This document shows, one piece after another, positions 1-5,835 of a stretch of 5,835 nt of DNA (position 1 is the first letter of the stretch; every line of letters begins with the position of its first letter). A program made the translations under genes and the position numbers. Below the pieces are notes generated by a model that saw only the letters and a program-made list of their open reading frames with translations, ran no database searches and was not told the DNA's origin. The stretch is taken from the NCBI GenBank assembly GCA_016191795.1, contig JACPVK010000306.1:1-5835 (forward strand), given 5' to 3'. Source of the stretch: Gammaproteobacteria bacterium (lineage in GTDB: Bacteria > Pseudomonadota > Gammaproteobacteria > SZUA-229).

Positions 1-1732
1 CTTTTTTATCGGCAGCGGGCGGTGCAGAAATCAATTTATTCAGGCGTTCGGCAGCACGCTCACCCGTGGTGAAAGACAAATCCAGATCGGGTCGGCCTTC
101 GTGTATTGCTTCCAGGTAATATTCAATACTGGTCACAACATCTGCCAGATCATCCTGCGCCTGACGGCTGGGTGTCTGACCGCCGTTCAGTAATGCCTGT
201 GTCACATAATTAGTCAACGCATCCAGCTGCGGCTCCAGTTTCTGTATAGGCAACATAAACATGGCGCCACGAACTTCTTCCAGACGCTTCAACACTAATT
301 TTAATAAATCTGTATCACGAGGATTTTCCAGGTAGCCAAGAATTGCCTGTCTTGCATCACTAAATGCCTGCAGGGCTTCGCGAATAACTGCATTCAGCAC
401 CTCTACATATTCACCTTCCGGCATCGATGCCAGATCAGTAAAGCGTTGCTGACTGCCTTTTTCACCTACACCGGAGCGGCTGGCAATAAAATTGTTGAGT
501 TGTGCTTCTACGGACAACAGCACACCGGCAATCGACATCACGTCATCTTCAACAGCTTTTGGATTAGCCGTTTGTAACCGGGCAATTTTTTCACGTTGTG
601 CCAGTACATTTTCCCGAATTGCGCCCAAACCGATCATAGACAGTGTGTCGGCAATCTTGCTGAGCAAATCAGGCATGCCGGTTAAGCGATCTGCATCTTT
701 TGATTCGCTGTGTACAAAAATCTCCAGCGCATCTTTTACTTCCAGCAAATCCTCGCGTATACCTTGCGAGACAGTACGTAATAGCTCGACATTTAAACCG
801 CCAAGGCCCGAACGCGCCTCTTCCAGCTCGGCATCACCGGGTAACAAATCTGCTAAATGGTAAATTTGTTTAATCTGGTTAACACGCGTTGAATCCTTGT
901 TTACACGCGCTATGTAATAAAGCAGATTCTTTAACAGCTCGGCAGGCACCTGTTTGGCATAACCGGCCTCACCCATATCAATTAAACGTTTAATATTGCG
1001 GTCAATCTGCCCCATCAGCATTTTTACGCTAACACTGGCGTCGACAGCATCATTTAACAGACCTTCCGTTAAAGCCGCACCTATGCTCCACAATCTACGA
1101 GTACTGGCTTCGGCCGAGGATTTTTCCAGCTCACTCAGCACCGCCTGTACACGCTTAAGACTGGCGGTTGGTTTTTGGCCTTTTAGCCAGCCAAGCAAAC
1201 CAACCTGATAATGCGGGCGCAGTTTTTTGGCCTGAGACAACAACTGACCCGACGGAACTTTTGGAACAGCCTCGCCAGCCTGTTCGGTTGGTGTTTCAAT
1301 ATCCGGGAAGAAGAGGAAATTTTCAGATAACAGACTGGCATTGCGGGAGGTACGCAAGTCATTCAGCAATGGCAGCAACACCATGGGTACATCTTTGTTG
1401 CCGGCTTGCAGGCTTTCCAGATAATCTGGCAGCTGCAACATGGCGCGCATCAATACATCGTAGGCATCATCCGTTTTTTCAACTTCGCCTTTGAGAATGG
1501 CCGCAGCCACATATTCCATTTCTTCGGCAAGTTGCGCAGCACCATACAACTCCACCATCTGCAGAGTACCTTGCACCATGTGCAAGTGCTCAATAGACTC
1601 ACGGAGTTTATCGACATCACTGGTGTCTTCGACATAAGCCGAAAGCGATGCCTGGGCCTCGTGCAAGATCAGATCAAGTTCTTTCTTGACCCAACGCAAC
1701 GAATTATATTCAACAGTATCCTCTGTATTCAT
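1..1732 (-). CDS. chpA: ChpA, chemotaxis hybrid histidine kinase, N-terminal part (C-terminus outside window)
   Basis: Open from ATG 1732 to the window edge: 577 codons plus one base, no stop. Full-length ChpA proteins are very large (over 2000 residues in Pseudomonas), with several phosphotransfer modules, a CheA-like ATPase core, a CheW-like domain and a terminal receiver; only the FimL-like N-terminal region is present here. Visible: a phosphotransfer-like helical module at about residues 26-82 with the core HMVQGTLQMVE (H51, Q54, G55); a proline-containing linker near 142-161; a helical middle part; and a second module at about 460-517 with core EEVRGAMFML (E485, G489), followed by SIEYYLEAIHEGRPD. 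ATG 1738 (MPM...) is in frame, but an in-frame TGA lies at 1742-1744 and the GAAGA ribosome site abuts 1738, whereas it stands 6 nt from 1732, so 1732 is preferred. It starts 28 nt after pilJ. Its role is to receive the PilJ/PilI signal and phosphorylate PilG and PilH. Identity is firm from sequence and context; the kinase core itself cannot be seen. Confidence 0.93.
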   Translation of the reverse strand, partial: MNTEDTVEYNSLRWVKKELDLILHEAQASLSAYVEDTSDVDKLRESIEHLHMVQGTLQMVELYGAAQLAEEMEYVAAAILKGEVEKTDDAYDVLMRAMLQLPDYLESLQAGNKDVPMVLLPLLNDLRTSRNASLLSENFLFFPDIETPTEQAGEAVPKVPSGQLLSQAKKLRPHYQVGLLGWLKGQKPTASLKRVQAVLSELEKSSAEASTRRLWSIGAALTEGLLNDAVDASVSVKMLMGQIDRNIKRLIDMGEAGYAKQVPAELLKNLLYYIARVNKDSTRVNQIKQIYHLADLLPGDAELEEARSGLGGLNVELLRTVSQGIREDLLEVKDALEIFVHSESKDADRLTGMPDLLSKIADTLSMIGLGAIRENVLAQREKIARLQTANPKAVEDDVMSIAGVLLSVEAQLNNFIASRSGVGEKGSQQRFTDLASMPEGEYVEVLNAVIREALQAFSDARQAILGYLENPRDTDLLKLVLKRLEEVRGAMFMLPIQKLEPQLDALTNYVTQALLNGGQTPSRQAQDDLADVVTSIEYYLEAIHEGRPDLDLSFTTGERAAERLNKLISAPPAADKK

Positions 1733-1760
1733 TGGCATTCTTCAGATACTCAATGCGTGC

Positions 1761-3857
1761 TTAACCATTGAGAATTACAGTTTCTACCTGCGAACCCGAG
1801 TCAGGCAGTTTGAAGCCCGCTACTGATTTACGCAGCTCGTTAGACATCTCACTCAGCTTGCCAATCGATGCAGATGTTTCTTCTGTACCTTCTGACGTTT
1901 GCAGAGTAATTTCCTGGATCACGTTCATGGTATTGGATACGCTCATCGCGATAGAAGCCTGTTGGCTGGCTGAATTCGCAATACCACGAATCAATTCCGC
2001 CAGTTCGTTCGATACATTTTCAATTTCAATCAAGGCCTCGCCCGCATCCTCTGCCATCTTGGCACCACTTACCACGTTCGATGTACTGGCTTCCATTGAA
2101 CTAACTGCTTCGTTGGTGTCCGCCTGAATGGTTTTAACCAGCGCCTCAATCTGCTTGGTTGCGTTACCGGCACGTTCCGCCAGTCGTTGTACTTCATCCG
2201 CTACCACCGCGAAACCGCGACCGGCTTCACCCGCTGTTGATGCCTGGATTGCCGCGTTCAAAGCCAGAATGTTTGTCTGATCCGCAATTTCAGTAATCAG
2301 ACCCACGATGTCACCGATTTCCTGTGATGATTCGCCAAGTCGCTTGATACGTTTTGATGTTTCCTGAATCTGTTCACGAATCGTATCCATACCCTGAATA
2401 CTGCGTCGTACAATGGATGCACCTTTCTGTGCAATCTCCAGTGATCGATGCGCAACTTCGGCGGAACTGATAGCTTCTTTTGATACCGATTCCATGGAAT
2501 CCGCCATATCCGTAATCGCCGCACTCGCTGATGCAATTTCACGCGCCTGATGCGTACTGGAATCGGCAAGTCTTAAAGCCGTTGACTGGGTTTTTTCGGC
2601 CGATCCCGATACCCGCACCGCTGTGGTGTTAATGGTGGTTACCAGGTTACGCAAGGCGTCGATCGCGTAGTTGACAGAGTCAGCGATCGCACCGGTAATT
2701 TCCTCTGTTACCGTGGCATGCACAGTCAGGTCACCTTCCGCGAGGTTGGCCATTTCATCGAGCAATCGCAAAATCGCGCGCTGATTTCTGCGATTTTGCT
2801 CCAGTGCCGCATCTTCACGTTCACCGGCGTCACGCACCATCAGGATACCGCCGATGATGATCATCACCACCGCAACTGCACCGGATATGAAGCCAACCAG
2901 TCGCACATAGCCAAGCACTTCACCATGTGCCACCACTTCGCGTTCGAGTTTTTCAGTTTCGATCAACAATGCAGCACCCTGCTTTTCAACGCGGTCAGCA
3001 GCGGTTTTAACATCAAACAAATCCGGTGATAACTCAAGAATGGCTTCAACGTGATCACTCACGGAACTAAACAACATGGCCACTTCGCGTAATTTGCTAC
3101 GTACCACTTCATCTTTAAATTCATCAAGTCTTAACTCTTTTGATCCCTTCAACATACCTTCCAGTACGCTACCAAAACGTGAAGCATCACGGCCGAAACG
3201 GTCGGCTGCCGCTGCAGCGCCCTCACCACCGGCCAGTACACGGTTCATATTATTTTCAATTCGCTGTGCCAGCATCAACTGGCGACTGGCCATGAAAATC
3301 TGGTGCGAGTTGGCATTTCGCTCAACCAGCAAATCGACCACTTCTTCTGAAAACGACAGCAACTGGGGAATAAATTCCTGGATTACCAATACGAACTCAC
3401 CCACTTCCGAAATAGCTGTTTTACCGTCGAGAATACGGTTGACGTTATTGCGATAGGCATTAACATCGTTGGTGTTTTTGCCGTCACCCAACCAAACTTT
3501 TTGTACATTAACAAGATTCTCGGCTAACGAATCCGGTAACGGTGGCAATTGTTTGGCGGGATTACCGTTGGCAAATGTTTTCAGGGTTTCGTCAAAACGG
3601 GTGCGGTATTTTTCCAGTTGGGCAAAGGCTGTTTCCTTGCCTGCCGCCGCTTCCAGCGAGAAAGTTGCAATACGCTGGGATAACAGTTTTTGTTCTGAAA
3701 CCAGCTCAAGGTATTGTTGCTGATATGTCTGCTCGCTGGCGGCATACCACAAGCTACCACCCATAAGCAGAATGGAACCAAATAGCACTATACCCAGTAA
3801 CAGAATCGGTTTGCTGATCACACCCTTAGCAAACGGGTTTCGCTTTAGTGCACTCAT
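1761..3857 (-). CDS. pilJ: PilJ, type IV pilus methyl-accepting chemoreceptor
   Basis: This is the inner-membrane chemoreceptor of the twitching system, 698 residues (Pseudomonas PilJ is about 680). Order of parts: short basic N-terminus; TM1 at about 17-39; periplasmic region about 40-315; TM2 about 317-341; HAMP-type region about 342-410; long cytoplasmic signalling coiled coil to the C-terminus. The periplasmic part has two PilJ-type helical modules, marked by LVSEQKLLSQRI (52-63) and MASRQLMLAQRI (189-200). The signalling tip is at about 523-560: ADQTNILALNAAIQAS followed by TAGEAGRGFAVVADEVQRLA. Compared with the usual receptor tip, Gln537 replaces a Glu and Thr541 replaces an Arg. These changes match my memory of PilJ and mark it as PilJ rather than a general MCP. 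A GGAGAAG ribosome site lies 8 nt before ATG 3857. Possible methylation-type Glu pairs occur near 658-660 (EGTEETSAS), but no methyltransferase gene follows. Confidence 0.97.
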   Translation of the reverse strand: MSALKRNPFAKGVISKPILLLGIVLFGSILLMGGSLWYAASEQTYQQQYLELVSEQKLLSQRIATFSLEAAAGKETAFAQLEKYRTRFDETLKTFANGNPAKQLPPLPDSLAENLVNVQKVWLGDGKNTNDVNAYRNNVNRILDGKTAISEVGEFVLVIQEFIPQLLSFSEEVVDLLVERNANSHQIFMASRQLMLAQRIENNMNRVLAGGEGAAAAADRFGRDASRFGSVLEGMLKGSKELRLDEFKDEVVRSKLREVAMLFSSVSDHVEAILELSPDLFDVKTAADRVEKQGAALLIETEKLEREVVAHGEVLGYVRLVGFISGAVAVVMIIIGGILMVRDAGEREDAALEQNRRNQRAILRLLDEMANLAEGDLTVHATVTEEITGAIADSVNYAIDALRNLVTTINTTAVRVSGSAEKTQSTALRLADSSTHQAREIASASAAITDMADSMESVSKEAISSAEVAHRSLEIAQKGASIVRRSIQGMDTIREQIQETSKRIKRLGESSQEIGDIVGLITEIADQTNILALNAAIQASTAGEAGRGFAVVADEVQRLAERAGNATKQIEALVKTIQADTNEAVSSMEASTSNVVSGAKMAEDAGEALIEIENVSNELAELIRGIANSASQQASIAMSVSNTMNVIQEITLQTSEGTEETSASIGKLSEMSNELRKSVAGFKLPDSGSQVETVILNG

Positions 3858-3915
3858 GTTTTTTTCTTCTCCCGACTCGCGCTACATCTTAAATAGTGTT
3901 GATTCAACTTTAAAC

Positions 3916-4446
3916 TCACAATGCCGCCTGTAAAAAACGATCGTCTTCAATCAATGTCTGTAAACTGAATACCGGCCAGTAATCCTGCTCACGATGAAAT
4001 GCCTGTTTGATAAATGGTTTAAATGCATTGGCAATTTCCGGCAATTCATATGCCTGTTCATCCAGTGAAAAATGTCGCAAACCCAATATTTCGCTGACAA
4101 CCAGACCAGTATGCGTACCGCGCAAATTGGCTACCAGCACACGTCCATCCTTACGATTTTTTAAAGCCTCTCCGGTAACAAAACCCTGGATATCCATTAA
4201 TGGCAACAAACTGCCGCGCACATTAGCTATGCCAACCACCCATGGCTTGGCTCCAGGAACCCGGGTGAACTCCGGCATATCCAGAATTTCCGTCACTTCA
4301 CCCATCTTGGATAACAGACGAATGTCACCCACTCGAAAACCTATCCCTACCCAATCACCTTTTTTTCTATTGAGAATCGCAAGTTCGGCTGCTTTGGCGC
4401 GGCACTTGCGATCTGTGTCCTGTAACCTCTTAAAGATATCTTGCAT
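3916..4446 (-). CDS. pilI: PilI, CheW-like adaptor
   Basis: A cytoplasmic scaffold of 176 residues (Pseudomonas PilI is about 178) that links the PilJ signalling tip to the kinase ChpA. The CheW domain occupies about residues 30-170. Its diagnostic core is WVVGIANVRGSLLPLMDIQG (69-88), containing the conserved G-x-x-N-x-R-G loop that contacts receptor and kinase. The N-terminal 30 residues form a charged helix (FKRLQDTDRKCRAKAAELA), usual for PilI and absent from short CheW proteins. It starts 12 nt after the pilH stop and has no clear Shine-Dalgarno sequence; the gap reads CTGATCAAGCTT before ATG 4446. Translation is therefore probably coupled to pilH. A 58-nt gap separates it from pilJ. ChpC is another CheW-like protein of this pathway, but its usual place is after chpA, so PilI is the better call. 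Confidence 0.95.
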   Translation of the reverse strand: MQDIFKRLQDTDRKCRAKAAELAILNRKKGDWVGIGFRVGDIRLLSKMGEVTEILDMPEFTRVPGAKPWVVGIANVRGSLLPLMDIQGFVTGEALKNRKDGRVLVANLRGTHTGLVVSEILGLRHFSLDEQAYELPEIANAFKPFIKQAFHREQDYWPVFSLQTLIEDDRFLQAAL

Positions 4447-4458
4447 AAGCTTGATCAG

Positions 4459-4824
4459 TTAACGGCCCAATGCTGCCTTGACCCGGTCAATCAGGTCCTT
4501 TTCTTTCACTGGTTTCACGATGTAATCCTTTGCACCCTGTCGTATGCCCCAGACTTTGTCGGTTTCCTGATCTTTGGTGGTCACTATAATTACCGGGATT
4601 GATTTGGTGGCCTCATTCAGGGCCAGCTGGCGCGTTGCCTGAAAACCGTTAATGCCAGGCATCACGACATCCATCAATATCAAATCAGGCTTGACCTGTT
4701 TTGCCTTCTCAATACCCTCCTCACCCGTTTGAGCGACTACGACGCTATGGCCGTTTTTCTCCAGCATGGTACGAAACACATGTACTTCTGTGGGCGAGTC
4801 ATCGACGACGAGAATATTAGCCAT
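4459..4824 (-). CDS. pilH: PilH, CheY-like response regulator
   Basis: A stand-alone receiver domain of 121 residues, the same length as Pseudomonas PilH, with no output domain. The active-site set is complete: acidic pair D8/D9, phospho-acceptor D52 in LILMDVVMPGINGF, T82 in VIIVTTKD, and K104 followed by Pro in YIVKPVKEKD. In the studied system PilH is phosphorylated by ChpA and opposes or tunes PilG, with effects on pilus retraction and cAMP. A strong GGAG ribosome site sits 7 nt before ATG 4824. It lies 49 nt downstream of pilG and 12 nt upstream of pilI, within the same operon. PilH and PilG are paralogues but clearly separate proteins: PilH has the VVMPGINGF loop and PilG has DIMMPRLDGY. 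Second position in the cluster supports the PilH name. Confidence 0.96.
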   Translation of the reverse strand: MANILVVDDSPTEVHVFRTMLEKNGHSVVVAQTGEEGIEKAKQVKPDLILMDVVMPGINGFQATRQLALNEATKSIPVIIVTTKDQETDKVWGIRQGAKDYIVKPVKEKDLIDRVKAALGR

Positions 4825-4873
4825 ATCTTTTCTCCAAACACCTTTACCAGACTACGGGCTGGCTCCGAAAATA

Positions 4874-5272
4874 TTAGTGCCGTTGTTTAGCGTGTTCTTT
4901 TATGGCACCGATTAAATCTTCGCGGGTAAACGGCTTGGTCAGGTACTGTTCTGAACCGACGATTCTGCCGCGCGCACGGTCAAAGATACTGTCCTTGCTC
5001 GACAGCATAATCACCGGAGTTTCTTTAAATGTACGATTGTGCTTGATCAGGGCGCAGGTCTGATAACCATCCAGACGGGGCATCATGATATCGACGAAAA
5101 TAATATCGGGCTTGTGCTCTGCAATCTTGGACAGGGCTTCAAAGCCATCAACTGCCGTGACAACTTCACAGCCTTCTTTTTTTAATAGATTTTCAGCGGT
5201 TCGGCGGATGGTTTTGCTGTCGTCTATGACCATCACTTTCAAACCGGCTACGCCAGCGGAATCTTCTGCCAT
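4874..5272 (-). CDS. pilG: PilG, CheY-like response regulator (first gene of the operon)
   Basis: A single receiver domain of 132 residues from ATG 5272 (Pseudomonas PilG is about 135). LKVMVIDDSKTIRRTAENLL (11-30) carries the acidic pair D17/D18. The phospho-acceptor is D61 in FVDIMMPRLDGYQTCALIK, the switch serine is S91 in VIMLSSKD, and K113 is in YLTKPF. PilG is the output regulator that promotes pilus extension and, in Pseudomonas, activates the adenylate cyclase CyaB and surface-associated twitching. A longer reading from TTG 5293 adds seven residues (first codons TTG GGG ATA). ATG 5272 is preferred because GGGG lies 5 nt upstream and the shorter N-terminus matches the family. It begins the minus-strand operon, with a 237-nt gap to the divergent gshB. 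Confidence 0.96.
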   Translation of the reverse strand: MAEDSAGVAGLKVMVIDDSKTIRRTAENLLKKEGCEVVTAVDGFEALSKIAEHKPDIIFVDIMMPRLDGYQTCALIKHNRTFKETPVIMLSSKDSIFDRARGRIVGSEQYLTKPFTREDLIGAIKEHAKQRH

Positions 5273-5304
5273 AATTGCCCCGTTTATCCCCAATCAGGCT
5301 GGTT

Positions 5305-5321
5305 ACTGATAGTTAATCAGT
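5305..5321. repeat. Short palindrome in the pilG leader (6-bp arms, 5-bp spacer)
   Basis: ACTGAT-AGTTA-ATCAGT forms a perfect 17-bp interrupted palindrome. Its near end is 32 bp upstream of the pilG ATG. It has the size of a typical dimer operator. If it lies within the pilG transcript it could form a small hairpin upstream of the ribosome site. Confidence 0.4.
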
Positions 5322-5341
5322 CAGAAATGTAGCTCAAGTAC

Positions 5342-5379
5342 CTGGCTTACGCAAACAAAACCTGCATCAAATAAGCCAG
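5342..5379. repeat. Perfect inverted repeat in the pilG upstream region (8-bp arms, 22-bp spacer)
   Basis: CTGGCTTA at 5342-5349 matches the exact reverse complement TAAGCCAG at 5372-5379. One arm contains the TGGC of the sigma-54-like element on the minus strand. An operator role is possible but the repeat alone does not prove it. Confidence 0.4.
5363..5378 (-). promoter_or_regulatory. Sigma-54-like -24/-12 element upstream of pilG (candidate)
   Basis: On the minus strand the sequence reads TGGCTTATTTGATGCA. The GG and GC doublets are exactly 10 bp apart, as in sigma-54 promoters, and the flanking TGGC and TGCA match the consensus TGGCACG-N4-TTGCA. The inner ACG and the first T of TTGC are not matched. 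If used, transcription would begin about 80 nt before pilG. A chance match is quite possible. Confidence 0.25.
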
Positions 5380-5391
5380 TTACGCCAAAAA

Positions 5392-5419
5392 ATTAAGTCT
5401 TGTCCTAAAAAGATTGCAA
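5392..5419 (-). promoter_or_regulatory. Sigma-70-like candidate promoter for pilG
   Basis: On the minus strand TTGCAA (-35, 4 of 6 matches) is followed after 16 bp by CTTAAT (-10, 4 of 6 matches). It points toward pilG with a leader of about 110 nt. The -35 hexamer is its own reverse complement and is shared with the gshB candidate. Moderate matches only. Confidence 0.2.
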
Positions 5420-5442
5420 CAAGACTTTGATTAATATATGAA
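5414..5442 (+). promoter_or_regulatory. Sigma-70-like candidate promoter for gshB
   Basis: TTGCAA (5414-5419) is followed after 17 bp by TATGAA (5437-5442), each matching 4 of 6 consensus positions. Initiation near 5449 would put the inverted repeat 5450-5475 at the very start of the gshB message, with a leader of about 60 nt. The AT-rich run TTAATATAT at 5431-5439 offers other possible -10 placements. Confidence 0.25.
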
Positions 5443-5449
5443 TTCTTGC

Positions 5450-5475
5450 ATTGTGTACCCTAATTCATACACAAT
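5450..5475. repeat. Perfect inverted repeat upstream of gshB (8-bp arms, 10-bp spacer)
   Basis: ATTGTGTA at 5450-5457 and its exact reverse complement TACACAAT at 5468-5475 are separated by ten bases. It ends 34 nt before the gshB ATG. It could be an operator for a dimeric regulator or, if transcribed, a hairpin near the 5' end of the gshB message. The half-site spacing does not match the TGTGA-N6-TCACA layout of CRP/Vfr sites. No T-run follows, so it is not a terminator. Confidence 0.5.
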
Positions 5476-5509
5476 CAGGCCTCCCTGCACGCATTCGGAG
5501 CACCATCTC

Positions 5510-5835
5510 ATGAGCTTGCAACTCGGTATCATCATGGACCCAATAGAGTCCATCAAGGTATACAAAGACAGCAGCTTCGCCATGTTGCTGGCTGCCCAGA
5601 AAAAAGGCTGGCAGATTCATTACATGCAGCCTCAGGACCTGTACCTGAATAATAGTCGTGTTTACGGCCATCGCCAGTTACTCAGGGTGTTTGATGACAA
5701 GCAACACTGGTTTGAGCTGGGCCAGGCCGAGGATATAGAACTTGGCAAGCTGGATATCATATTGATGCGCAAGGATCCGCCCTTTGATATGGAATACATC
5801 TACACCACCTATTTACTTGACCTGGCAGAGCAGCA
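5510..5835 (+). CDS. gshB: Glutathione synthetase, N-terminal part (cut by window edge)
   Basis: The first 108 codons of an ATP-grasp ligase that joins glycine to gamma-glutamylcysteine to give glutathione in the cytoplasm; the full protein is usually about 315 residues. The protein opens with MSLQLGIIMDPIESIKVYKD, then SSFAMLLAAQKKGWQIHYMQ, and later has LDIILMRKDPPFDMEYIYTT. These follow E. coli GshB closely (LGIVMDPI, KDSSFAMLLEAQ, DVILMRKDPPFD). This is the substrate-binding N-terminal fold; the ATP-grasp core is beyond the window. ATG 5510 is supported by GGAG 9 nt upstream and by alignment with the family N-terminus. It is transcribed divergently from pilG, a neighbourhood also known in Pseudomonas. 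No frame break is seen in the visible part. Confidence 0.97.
   Translation, partial: MSLQLGIIMDPIESIKVYKDSSFAMLLAAQKKGWQIHYMQPQDLYLNNSRVYGHRQLLRVFDDKQHWFELGQAEDIELGKLDIILMRKDPPFDMEYIYTTYLLDLAEQ

Larger units (their letters stand above)
5273..5509. other. Divergent intergenic region between pilG and gshB
   Basis: These 237 nt contain no convincing gene and must hold the promoters of both the pil-chp operon (minus) and gshB (plus). The region is AT-richer than the genes on either side. It holds three perfect inverted repeats, listed separately, a sigma-54-like element on the minus strand, and a direct repeat of TTACGC at 5347-5352 and 5380-5385 (33 bp apart, each followed by an A-rich run). 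No tRNA-like or rRNA-like sequence was recognised. Confidence 0.8.

Noticed and set aside
492..863. Plus-strand open frame of 123 codons inside chpA
   Set aside because: It is a shadow of the continuous chpA frame on the minus strand, with Ser-rich low-complexity protein and no ribosome site noted.
1768..2127. Plus-strand open frame of 119 codons inside pilJ
   Set aside because: It is antisense to the conserved PilJ signalling domain; Ser/Ala-rich composition is typical of the reverse complement of a coiled-coil gene.
3898..3908. Small palindrome GTTGATTCAAC between pilI and pilJ
   Set aside because: Arms are only 5 bp with a 1-bp centre, too tight for a hairpin, and there is no T-run on the transcribed strand. 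It is too common by chance to call an operator or terminator.
5273..5293. TTG start at 5293 for pilG, adding seven residues
   Set aside because: ATG 5272 has a GGGG ribosome site 5 nt upstream and gives the family's usual N-terminus. The extra codons consist of that ribosome-site region itself.
5450..5475. CRP/Vfr-type binding site at the TGTG/CACA repeat
   Set aside because: The half sites are separated by 12 bp between TGTGT and ACACA, whereas CRP/Vfr sites need 6.
5465..5671. Minus-strand open frame of 68 codons overlapping the gshB start
   Set aside because: It lies antisense to a clear GshB reading frame and the gshB upstream region, and its protein resembles no family I know.
1..5835. 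Mobile elements, CRISPR arrays, tRNA or phage genes
   Set aside because: The window is filled by a colinear conserved operon and gshB. I saw no transposase, spaced direct repeats, tRNA-like sequence or terminal inverted repeats with target duplications.

Overview
The window holds the 5' part of a twitching-motility chemosensory (Pil-Chp) operon on the minus strand, with the start of a divergent glutathione synthetase gene at the right edge. In transcription order the minus-strand genes are pilG (response regulator), pilH (response regulator), pilI (CheW-like adaptor), pilJ (transmembrane receptor) and chpA (hybrid histidine kinase). chpA is cut by the left edge, leaving its N-terminal 577 residues. 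On the plus strand, gshB begins at 5510 and runs off the right edge after 108 codons. From memory, a gshB/pilG divergent pair followed by a pil-chp cluster is also the layout in Pseudomonas. The protein sequences and mid-range base composition fit a gammaproteobacterium with type IV pili, possibly a Pseudomonas or Cellvibrio relative. The genus cannot be fixed from this window.

Layout: chpA 1-1732 (partial), pilJ 1761-3857, pilI 3916-4446, pilH 4459-4824, pilG 4874-5272, intergenic 5273-5509, gshB 5510-5835 (partial). The five minus-strand genes are separated by only 12 to 58 nt and no hairpin-plus-T-run terminator is visible between them, so they very likely form one transcription unit read from the 5273-5509 region.

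How they work together (family knowledge): PilJ senses a pilus-related or surface signal through its periplasmic part. PilI couples it to the kinase ChpA. ChpA passes phosphoryl groups to PilG and PilH, which adjust pilus extension and retraction and, in Pseudomonas, cAMP level. GshB makes glutathione and has no known mechanistic link to this pathway; it is a conserved neighbour.

This is a recognisable, ordinary core locus, and I do not see an undescribed system. The points worth a second look are: pilK (the CheR-like methyltransferase) is absent between pilJ and chpA; ChpA has two related phosphotransfer-like modules that both depart from the HxxKG consensus; and the 237-nt divergent intergenic region has three perfect inverted repeats and a sigma-54-like element.
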